Shown here piece by piece: positions 57,424 through 64,000 of a DNA stretch of 64,000 bases. Made by a program: the position numbers and the translations under genes. Source of the DNA: Hyphomonadaceae bacterium. GTDB taxonomy: Bacteria; Pseudomonadota; Alphaproteobacteria; Caulobacterales; Aquidulcibacteraceae. The notes beneath the pieces were generated by a model. That model did not search any database and was not told where the DNA came from. It was given only the letters and a program-made list of their open reading frames with translations. The DNA is taken from assembly GCA_022843225.1 (NCBI GenBank), contig JALHOC010000001.1, positions 118,874-182,873 on the forward strand. Direction: 5' to 3'. Positions within the stretch are counted from its first letter, which is position 1; every line of letters begins with the position of its first letter.

Positions 57424-58068
57424 TCAGAGCGCGCTGACGAACGCTGCTTGTGTCTTGGCGCTGATATCGTCGAGCGAAACGCCGTCCGCAAGCTCAATCA
57501 GCTTCATGGGGCCAGTTCCATGCTTGTCGATCTCGAACACGCCGAGATCGGAGATCACCAGGTCCACCACGCCGACGCCGGTCAGCGGCAAGTCGCACTG
57601 CTTCAACAGCTTCGGCGCGCCCTCTTTCGAGGTGTGCTCCATGACCACCACCACGCGCTTGACGCCGGCGACCAGGTCCATGGCGCCACCCATGCCTTTG
57701 ACCATCTTGCCCGGCACCATCCAGTTGGCCAGATCGCCGCGTTCGGAGACTTCCATGGCGCCCAAGATCGACAGATCAATGTGGCCGCCGCGGATCATGG
57801 CGAAGGAATCCGAGGACGAGAAGTATGAGGTCTTCTTCAGCGCCGTGATGGTTTGCTTGCCGGCGTTGATGAGGTCGGCGTCGACCTCGTCGTCATACGG
57901 AAACGGCCCCATGCCCAGCATGCCGTTCTCGCTCTGCAGCGTCACTTCCATGCCAGGGGGGATGTAGTTCGCGACCAAAGTCGGAATACCGATGCCGAGG
58001 TTCACATAGAAGCCGTCACGCAATTCCTTCGCGGCGCGTTGTGCGAGTTGATCGCGGGACCAAGGCAT
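57424..58068 (-). CDS. scoB: 3-oxoacid CoA-transferase, subunit B
   Basis: The catalytic half of the succinyl-CoA:3-ketoacid (or acetate CoA-) transferase. The 214 residues have the active Glu in [28 protein letters not shown] and [17 protein letters not shown]. The ATG at 58068 overlaps the preceding TGA; an extension to 58083 is possible. It uses ketone bodies such as acetoacetate, or the reverse. Confidence 0.94.
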   Translation of the reverse strand: MPWSRDQLAQRAAKELRDGFYVNLGIGIPTLVANYIPPGMEVTLQSENGMLGMGPFPYDDEVDADLINAGKQTITALKKTSYFSSSDSFAMIRGGHIDLSILGAMEVSERGDLANWMVPGKMVKGMGGAMDLVAGVKRVVVVMEHTSKEGAPKLLKQCDLPLTGVGVVDLVISDLGVFEIDKHGTGPMKLIELADGVSLDDISAKTQAAFVSAL

Positions 58069-58445
58069 CAAGCGTTCTCCCACTCGTCGCCGTTCAGACG
58101 ACAGATGAAGTCGTAGTGCATAGAAGCGAAGGGGCTCGAACCGAACGTTTCAGCGCCCCAATGAATGGCCATGTCGTCGGCAGTGGCGGCCCACTCGATG
58201 AAGGAGGCGAAATCGTGCAATGCTGAAGCGCGTTCTTCCTCGATCGCACGAGCGAGAGTTGCCCGCTCCTCGTCGTTCAGGCGCGCGAAGATCGCTTTCA
58301 GCGCGGCTTCCTCTGCCGAAAGCGCTAGGTCCCGTTCGTTTGTCCGCACCGGATGCCCGTTCTTAAGGATACGGTCGCTCGCAACCGAGCGTCGAGCTAC
58401 GGCGACCATTTCATCGACAAAGCGCTTGTACGCTGCGTGCGTCAT
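58068..58445 (-). CDS. Hypothetical protein inserted in the CoA-transferase operon
   Basis: A 125-residue acidic, helical protein ([13 protein letters not shown], then [45 protein letters not shown]). I do not recognise the family with certainty. It overlaps scoA by 4 bases (ATGA) and scoB by TGATG, so all three are translated together. Such an extra gene is not usual in sco operons; its role may be regulatory or accidental. Confidence 0.8.
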   Translation of the reverse strand: MTHAAYKRFVDEMVAVARRSVASDRILKNGHPVRTNERDLALSAEEAALKAIFARLNDEERATLARAIEEERASALHDFASFIEWAATADDMAIHWGAETFGSSPFASMHYDFICRLNGDEWENA

Positions 58446-59143
58446 GAGCGCGTCCGCACCGTGCGTTGCTCAATCCGTTTCTCGAAACGACCCTGCACGA
58501 TCCGATCCACATAAATCCCCGGCGTGTGGATGGCGTCGGGATCGAGTTCGCCGCTGGGGACCAGGATTTCCACTTCCGCGACGCACTTCTTGCCTGCCGT
58601 CGCCATCATCGGATTGAAGTTACGCGCAGTCTTGCGGAAGATGAGATTGCCTTCTTCGTCGCCCTTCCACGCCTTCACGATCGAGACATCGGCGACCAGA
58701 CCGGTCTCCAACACATAAGTCTCGCCGTTGAACACTTTGGTTTCCTTGCCTTCCGCCACCAGCGTGCCGACGCCGGTCTTGGTGTAAAAACCCGCGATGC
58801 CAGCGCCGCCCGCGCGGCAGCGTTCCGCGAGCGTGCCTTGCGGGTTGAACTCAAGCTCCAGTTCGCCGCTCAGATATTGGCGTGCGAATTCCTTGTTCTC
58901 GCCGACGTAGGAGCTGATCATTTTTTTGATCTGCTTGGTTTCGAGCAGCAGGCCCAAGCCCCAGCCGTCGACGCCGGCATTATTGGAAATGACGGTGATC
59001 CCCTTCACGCCGGTATCCCGCAGAGCGACGATCAGATTTTCCGGAATGCCGCAGAGCCCGAAGCCGCCGCTCATGACGGTCATGCCGTCGAATGCGAGCC
59101 CCTCCAGGGCCGATTTGGCATCGGGATAGACCTTTTTGACCAC
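58442..59143 (-). CDS. scoA: 3-oxoacid CoA-transferase, subunit A
   Basis: The CoA-binding half, 233 residues: [19 protein letters not shown] near residue 20, the NNAG stretch, [27 protein letters not shown] and [33 protein letters not shown]. Together with ScoB it forms the dimer of SCOT type. Upstream lies a spacer of 233 bp rich in hairpins. Confidence 0.94.
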   Translation of the reverse strand: MVKKVYPDAKSALEGLAFDGMTVMSGGFGLCGIPENLIVALRDTGVKGITVISNNAGVDGWGLGLLLETKQIKKMISSYVGENKEFARQYLSGELELEFNPQGTLAERCRAGGAGIAGFYTKTGVGTLVAEGKETKVFNGETYVLETGLVADVSIVKAWKGDEEGNLIFRKTARNFNPMMATAGKKCVAEVEILVPSGELDPDAIHTPGIYVDRIVQGRFEKRIEQRTVRTRS

Positions 59144-59224
59144 GTGAGCCGCCTTTCGCGGCCCGTCCTAGGCAGGCTCGCCCAAAGGCGCAATCCGCAG
59201 CGCAACAAGGGCTCGAAAACAAGT

Positions 59225-59322
59225 GCGCCGGCGGCTGAGCCGGCCGCCGGCGCTTTTGTGTTTCGACCCGGAATTGGGTCGAGAACCTGGCCCCGGTACG
59301 AGCGAGGGACGAAAAATCGTCC
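59225..59322. terminator. Strong hairpin (terminator of the CaiB gene) and two further hairpins
   Basis: GCGCCGGCGGC/GCCGCCGGCGC at 59225-59253 is a perfect 11-bp stem, with T-rich sequence in both directions. Next come CGACCC/GGGTCG (59264-59281) and GGACGA-AAAA-TCGTCC (59307-59322). The first fits a terminator of the minus-strand CaiB gene; the others may belong to the scoA leader or promoter. Confidence 0.6.
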
Positions 59323-59376
59323 GGAACCGGGAATGATAAAACACCACCCCCGTTGAACCGCGCCTGAATCTAAAAA

Positions 59377-60501
59377 TCAGGTAGGAATTGGCGCAACGCC
59401 CCAGTCCGCGAGCACGGCCACGGTGTCGGCCCCAGGCGGCCTGGCCGGTCCCTGGATGGCGCCGGGCGTACGCGAAAAGCGCGGCGCAGTGGCGGGCTGG
59501 ACCACGCCGCCCACCTCCTCGAAACTCCGCCGCGCGGCGTTGTGGGGATGGGTTGGCGCTTCCGCCATCGAGAGCACTGGCGCGAAGCAAACATCGCTGC
59601 CTTCCATCAGCGCGCACCATTCATCGCGCGTCTTGGTGCGAAACACGCTTGCTAGTTTCTCCGAGAGCGCCGGCCATTCGGGCTTATTCATCGAGAAGCT
59701 GAACGCGGGATCGTCTTTCAAGCCCGTTTTATCGAGCAACAACGCGTAGAATTGCGGCTCGATCGAACCGACGCTGACGAACTTGCCGTCGCTGGTCTCG
59801 TACACATCGTAGAAGTGCGCGCCGCCATCGAGCAGATTGTCGTCGCGCGTATCAGTCCAGATGCCTGCAGCGCGCAGCCCATACATCATAGCCATGAGCG
59901 AAGCTGTTCCATCGGTGATCGCGGCATCGACAACCTGCCCCTTGCCCGAGGTCGCGCGCTCGACCAAAGCCGCGCAAATTCCAAACGCGAGATAGAGCGC
60001 GCCGCCGCCAAAGTCGCCGACGAGGTTGAGCGGGGGCGCGGGCGGCGTGCCTTTGCGGCCCATGGCGTGGAGTGCGCCCGTCAATGCGATGTAATTGATG
60101 TCGTGGCCCGCAGCCTGCGAAAGCGGTCCAGTCTGCCCCCAACCAGTCATGCGACCGTAAACCAGCCTTGGGTTGCGCTGAAGCGCGATGTCCGGTCCCA
60201 GGCCCAGACGCTCCATCACCCCCGGGCGAAATCCCTCCACCAGCACGTCGGCTTTCTCGATCAGAGCCAGCGCCGTTTCGATATCCGCCGGCTGCTTGAG
60301 ATCGAGCGCCACCGAGCGGCGTCCACGTGCGGTCAGGTCATAGGTGGGGCCGCCCTTGGGCGTTCCCCCGCGCACCCCGCCGCCGCGATCAATGCGCACA
60401 ACGTCAGCGCCCATGTCGGAGAGCATCATGCAGCAGAAGGGACCGGGGCCGATGCCCGCGAATTCCACCACCTTCACGCCGTTGAGCGGGCCAGACGCCA
60501 T
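59377..60501 (-). CDS. CaiB/BaiF family CoA-transferase (alpha-methylacyl-CoA racemase-like)
   Basis: Family III CoA-transferase fold, 374 residues: [29 protein letters not shown] at the start, the catalytic Asp in [17 protein letters not shown], and [14 protein letters not shown]. The closest functional type by pattern is alpha-methylacyl-CoA racemase, used for branched fatty acids. Start at 60501 with GGAGA upstream. Confidence 0.9.
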   Translation of the reverse strand: MASGPLNGVKVVEFAGIGPGPFCCMMLSDMGADVVRIDRGGGVRGGTPKGGPTYDLTARGRRSVALDLKQPADIETALALIEKADVLVEGFRPGVMERLGLGPDIALQRNPRLVYGRMTGWGQTGPLSQAAGHDINYIALTGALHAMGRKGTPPAPPLNLVGDFGGGALYLAFGICAALVERATSGKGQVVDAAITDGTASLMAMMYGLRAAGIWTDTRDDNLLDGGAHFYDVYETSDGKFVSVGSIEPQFYALLLDKTGLKDDPAFSFSMNKPEWPALSEKLASVFRTKTRDEWCALMEGSDVCFAPVLSMAEAPTHPHNAARRSFEEVGGVVQPATAPRFSRTPGAIQGPARPPGADTVAVLADWGVAPIPT

Positions 60502-60590
60502 GTGCGATCTCCATTAAGCTTGTTCATTGCTTCGAAGTGCGTTCAAACCATAATCACGCGCGCAGCCCAAGGGCGCCGGAGCGTTAACCT

Positions 60591-61895
60591 TTGCGTATTG
60601 TCGTCCGCAGCGAAGATGTGCGCGCCGTGCGCGAGGCGCAGGCCCTGCTGAACGCCGCGGGCGTCGATGCGCGGGCGCTCGCTGGGCCCTATCGTCCAGC
60701 GCCGGATGGCGAGGACATCGCCATCTTTACCGCAACGACGATAGCAAGCGCGCCGCGCGCGCAGGCCGAGGTTGCTTTGAAGACCGCGCCTGCCCCGATG
60801 GCGGCGCTCGTTGCGCTTCCGTTTGCCACGCCCGCACCTATCGGTCTCGCCACGTTGGGGCCCTTTCAGGGCGCCATCGCGCTTAGCGCGCCACCGAGAC
60901 TTCTCGCCGCGCAGATCGAGGCGCAGTTGCGCGTTGCCGCGACGGAGGACGAACTCAAGCGCCGGCGCAAGACCGCCTTGGACATGGGCGTAGATACAGC
61001 GCCGACGCCAGCGGGACGCAAACTCCGCGTGCTCTATGTTGGCGCGCCGAGCATGCTCTTCCTCTCGCTTGAGCGTGTACTGGCCGAGCACGACGGCCTG
61101 GTGGCGGCGGCGTTCTCCTCTTTCGCGGGTTTTGATCATTTGCACGATGACGCATTCGACGCCGTGGTTCTGAATGGTGCTACCAATCCGCAGACGGCAT
61201 TGTCCCTATGCTCCGCGCTGCGCCGCAACGCCACACTGTACCACTTGCCCACGATGGTGATCGTGGCGCCCGGCGACCGCGCGAGCGCCGAAGCCGCGAT
61301 CGAACGCGGCGCCTCCGCGATTGTCGATACGCAGGCATCACCCAATGCGAGCCTCGGCTGGTTGTTTGAAGCCATTCGCCGGGAGCGCCGCCGTCAAGAC
61401 GCCGAGACCGAGTTACGCGCGCTCCGCGACCGCATGGGCGATCCGCGCACGGGGCTATTTCAAGCCGCGCCGTTTGACGCCCATCTGGCGCGGTTGGCGG
61501 GTGATCATCATGCGAGCGGGCGCCCGCTCGCGCTCGCGGCGCTCCGCGTGATGCCCGCGCATGGCGCGCGCGAGCCGGAGGACTCCATTTGGCGCAACGG
61601 CTTCACCGAGATCGCGGGCTTGGCGGCGCGGCTCATGCGCGAGACGGATAGCGGAACCACGTTGGGCCGCGATCTGATCATTGTCGCGCTGCCTGGCGCC
61701 GACGTGACGGGAGCGCGGCGCACAGCGGAGCGTATTGCGTCGGTCGCGGAGTGCACGGCTTTCGCGGCGGGCGGTGGCGGCGCAGTGCCGCTGATCTTCG
61801 AGCAAAGCGCGGTGGAATTGCAGCCGGGCGAGAGTGCTGCGGGCATGCTGGCGCGCGCGCTTCGCGCCATAGAAGTTGAAAGCATCCCCGCCTAA
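60591..61895 (+). CDS. PopA-like protein: two degenerate receivers and inactive GGDEF domain with I-site
   Basis: The 434 residues show two receiver-like parts (about 1-120 and 145-265), where the phospho-acceptor position of the second reads VVLNGA (Asn for Asp). A GGDEF-like domain follows (about 285-434; DPRTGLFQAAPFDAHLA). The catalytic GGDEF is replaced by LGRDL (358-362), but the inhibitory c-di-GMP site RETD (350-353) is intact and at the canonical distance. This is the plan of Caulobacter PopA, a c-di-GMP effector that brings CtrA to ClpXP. TTG start with CGGAG upstream. Its stop overlaps that of mfd by four bases. Confidence 0.8.
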   Translation: MRIVVRSEDVRAVREAQALLNAAGVDARALAGPYRPAPDGEDIAIFTATTIASAPRAQAEVALKTAPAPMAALVALPFATPAPIGLATLGPFQGAIALSAPPRLLAAQIEAQLRVAATEDELKRRRKTALDMGVDTAPTPAGRKLRVLYVGAPSMLFLSLERVLAEHDGLVAAAFSSFAGFDHLHDDAFDAVVLNGATNPQTALSLCSALRRNATLYHLPTMVIVAPGDRASAEAAIERGASAIVDTQASPNASLGWLFEAIRRERRRQDAETELRALRDRMGDPRTGLFQAAPFDAHLARLAGDHHASGRPLALAALRVMPAHGAREPEDSIWRNGFTEIAGLAARLMRETDSGTTLGRDLIIVALPGADVTGARRTAERIASVAECTAFAAGGGGAVPLIFEQSAVELQPGESAAGMLARALRAIEVESIPA

Positions 61896-64000
61896 GCGGC
61901 CTTGCGCGTCGCGATCCGCGCCAGCGCCTCTAACACGGCGCGCAGGGCTTTCAGCCGCGCCGGCGCTTCCGGCCAGCCGCCTTGGACGACGAGCTTGCCG
62001 TCGGGACGCATCTTGTAGTCGTCTGGCCGCTCTTGAACATGGCGCACCAGCGCCATCGGATCGGGGAAGCCGCCTTCGCGGAACGTCAGCACCGCGCCTT
62101 TCGGGCCGGCATCGAGCTTGGAAATCAGGCATCGGCGGCACAGCGCCTTCAGCGCCGCCACCGCAATCAATTGCTCAGCTTCCAGAGGCAGCGTCCCAAA
62201 GCGATCAATCAATTCTGCGGCGAACGCCTCGCGCTCTTGATCCGTCTCCAAATCGGCCAAACGCCGATAGAGCGCCAAACGCACGGTGAGATCGGCGACG
62301 TACGTCTCGGGGATCAACACCGATGCCCCGACATTGATTTGCGGCGACCAAGATTTCTCGCTGACTTGATCCTCGCGCCCGTCGCGCAACGACTGCACCG
62401 CCTCTTCGAGCATGCTTTGATAGAGCTCCACGCCCACTTCGCGGATGTGCCCCGACTGTTCTTCGCCCAATAGATTGCCGCCGCCGCGCATATCGAGATC
62501 ATGGCTTGCAAGGGTGAAGCCCGCGCCCAGGCTGTCGAGCGAGGACAGCACTTTCAGGCGTTTTTCGGCGCCTGCCGTCAGCGTTTGTTCGGTGGCCGTG
62601 GTCAAATAAGCGTAAGCGCGTAGCTTTTGACGCCCGACCCGACCGCGCAATTGATAGAGCTGCGCCAGACCAAACATGTCGGCCCGAAACACAACGAGCG
62701 TATTGGCGCGCGGGATATCCAAGCCGCTTTCGACGATGCTAGTTGAGAGCAACACATCATAGGCGCCGTCATAGAAGCTGGTCATGATCTCATCGAGCGC
62801 GCTCGCCGCCATCTGGCCGTGAGCGATGGCGAAGGTCACTTCTGGTACGTTGCGCCGTAGGAAATTCGCCGCTTCGTCGAGGTCTGCTATCCGCGGCGAG
62901 ACGAAGAAGCTCTGCCCACCGCGATATTTCTCGCGCAGGAACGCCTCGCGGACGGTGACAGCGTCGAAGGGGGTCACATAGGTACGCACCGCCATGCGAT
63001 CGATCGGCGGAGTTGTGATCAGGCTCATCTCGCGAATACCCGCGAGGGCTAATTGCAACGTGCGTGGAATCGGCGTCGCCGAAAGCGTGAGCGCATGCAC
63101 GTCGGCGCGCAGATCCTTGAGCCGCTCCTTATGCTTGACGCCGAAATGCTGCTCCTCATCGATGATCATGAGGCCGAGGTCGCGAAACTTAATTGTTTTC
63201 GAGATTAGCGCGTGGGTGCCAACCACGATCTCGATGGTCCCCGCTTCAAGCGCCGCCTTCGTCTCGGACGTCTCTTTCGCCGTGACCAGACGCGACAGCT
63301 GACGTACGCGCACGGGCAAGCCACGGAAGCGCTCGGAGAAGGTGCGGAAATGCTGACGGCAGAGCAAGGTCGTCGGCGCGACCACCGCGACTTGCTTGCC
63401 CGTCATCGCGACCAGGAAGGCGGCGCGCAACGCCACTTCCGTCTTGCCGAAACCCACATCACCGCAGATGAGGCGATCCATCGGCTTGCCCGATCCAAGG
63501 TCGCCAACAACGTCGTCGATGGCCGCGAGTTGATCGTCGGTTTCCTCGTAGGGGAAGCGAGCGCAGAACTCGTCCCATAGGCCTTCCGGGGCGGCGATCG
63601 GTTCAGCGCTGCGTGTGGCGCGCTGCGCGGCAATACGCAGCAATTCCTCCGCCATGTCGCGCAAGCGTTGCTTCGCGCGCGCTTTGCGGCTTTGCCACGC
63701 AACACCACCGAGCTTATCGAGCTGTGCTTCGGCATCCTCCGCGCCGTACCGGGAGACGAGTTCGATGTTCTCAACCGGAAGATAGAGCTTGTCGCCGCCG
63801 GCATAAGTGAGCTCGAGGCAATCGTGCGGCGCACCCTGCACGTCGAGGGTCTTCAAGCCATCATAGCGTCCAACGCCGTGATCTTGATGGACGATGAGGT
63901 CGCCCTGCCCAAGCGCCGCCGCTTCAGCGATCACGCTGGACGCCTTGCGGCGCTTCTTCGGACGCGCGAGGCGATCGCCGAGAATGTCCTGCTCGGAGAG
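61892..64000 (-). CDS. mfd: Transcription-repair coupling factor Mfd (cut by right edge)
   Basis: Releases stalled RNA polymerase and recruits UvrA. The visible C-terminal ~700 residues include the RNA-polymerase-interaction region (LIVHQDHGVGRYDGL, KLYLPVENIELVSRYG), the RecG-like helicase (GDVGFGKTEVALRAAF, MIIDEEQHFG, TPIPRTLQ, STSIVESGLDIPRANT, QLRGRVGRQ) and the C-terminal domain. The frame continues past the ATG at 63934 (upstream residues LSEQDILGDRLARPKKRRK match Mfd), so the true start lies outside the window. Confidence 0.96.
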   Translation of the reverse strand, partial: LSEQDILGDRLARPKKRRKASSVIAEAAALGQGDLIVHQDHGVGRYDGLKTLDVQGAPHDCLELTYAGGDKLYLPVENIELVSRYGAEDAEAQLDKLGGVAWQSRKARAKQRLRDMAEELLRIAAQRATRSAEPIAAPEGLWDEFCARFPYEETDDQLAAIDDVVGDLGSGKPMDRLICGDVGFGKTEVALRAAFLVAMTGKQVAVVAPTTLLCRQHFRTFSERFRGLPVRVRQLSRLVTAKETSETKAALEAGTIEIVVGTHALISKTIKFRDLGLMIIDEEQHFGVKHKERLKDLRADVHALTLSATPIPRTLQLALAGIREMSLITTPPIDRMAVRTYVTPFDAVTVREAFLREKYRGGQSFFVSPRIADLDEAANFLRRNVPEVTFAIAHGQMAASALDEIMTSFYDGAYDVLLSTSIVESGLDIPRANTLVVFRADMFGLAQLYQLRGRVGRQKLRAYAYLTTATEQTLTAGAEKRLKVLSSLDSLGAGFTLASHDLDMRGGGNLLGEEQSGHIREVGVELYQSMLEEAVQSLRDGREDQVSEKSWSPQINVGASVLIPETYVADLTVRLALYRRLADLETDQEREAFAAELIDRFGTLPLEAEQLIAVAALKALCRRCLISKLDAGPKGAVLTFREGGFPDPMALVRHVQERPDDYKMRPDGKLVVQGGWPEAPARLKALRAVLEALARIATRKAA

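Noticed and set aside
63932-63934. ATG 63934 as the mfd start
   Set aside because: Residues encoded beyond it (LSEQDILGDRLARPKKRRK) continue the Mfd sequence to the window edge.

Overview
The window is about 62-65% GC and densely coded. It is ordinary chromosome of an alphaproteobacterium, most likely in or near the Caulobacterales/Hyphomonadaceae. The main evidence is gene order: tig-clpP-clpX-lon-hup, ftsB followed by a pyruvate dehydrogenase operon whose E1-beta subunit carries its own lipoyl domain, ntrB-ntrC-ntrY-ntrX-dat-hfq-hflX, and rlpA-dac-tmk-holB-tatD. An NDUFS4-type complex I protein and a protein built like the Caulobacter c-di-GMP effector PopA agree with this. No prophage, CRISPR array, insertion sequence or toxin-antitoxin locus is visible.

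Layout. 1-6000: cut 3' end of eno, a membrane protein, a chorismate-mutase-like gene, a DEAD-box helicase, a hypothetical and parE. 6000-12600: a Thermus/Rickettsia-type isocitrate dehydrogenase, a GFA-family protein beside a displaced remnant of the glnA 3' end, glnA-glnB, NAD(P)HX repair enzyme and a membrane-anchored protein of unknown family. 12600-19500: tRNA-Leu and the proteostasis cluster tig-clpP-clpX-lon plus HU, with a sigma-32-like promoter candidate before lon. 19500-28450: NDUFS4-like protein, a tRNA-Arg preceded by a tandem copy of its own promoter and 5' half, ftsB, and the PDH operon (pdhA, pdhB, pdhC, lpdA) in which four small membrane-protein genes alternate with the enzyme genes. 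It ends with a lipoprotein paralogous to the unknown protein at 11903. 28430-36100: acyl-CoA/ACP synthetase, lipA, a COQ10/RatA-like protein, cinA-like, a large MFS-spermidine synthase fusion, and ispDF. 36200-45000: the two nitrogen/redox two-component systems NtrBC and NtrYX, D-amino acid transaminase, hfq and hflX. 45000-57400: a MurC-like ligase opposite an LD-carboxypeptidase (cell-wall recycling), a 554-bp gap without a gene, mazG, and the rlpA-dac-tmk-holB-tatD-MBL operon. It continues with a DSD1-type PLP enzyme, a sugar-lactone oxidase and tRNA-Ser. 57400-64000: a 3-oxoacid CoA-transferase operon with an extra gene between its two subunit genes, a CaiB/BaiF CoA-transferase, the PopA-like protein, and mfd cut by the right edge.

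The parts connect functionally. LipA makes the lipoyl groups carried by PdhB and PdhC. GlnB, GlnA, NtrB and NtrC form the nitrogen-control circuit. ClpXP is the protease that a PopA-type adaptor would serve. The most interesting signals are small: GC-rich palindromic elements that sit in frame in the linkers of both PdhB and PdhC, the partial tRNA and glnA duplications, an NtrC that has lost the GAFTGA loop, the PopA-like protein with an intact c-di-GMP I-site but no GGDEF catalytic motif, and a two-member unknown protein family. I did not find a clear, complete, previously undescribed multi-gene system. The interleaved PDH/membrane-protein operon is the closest candidate.
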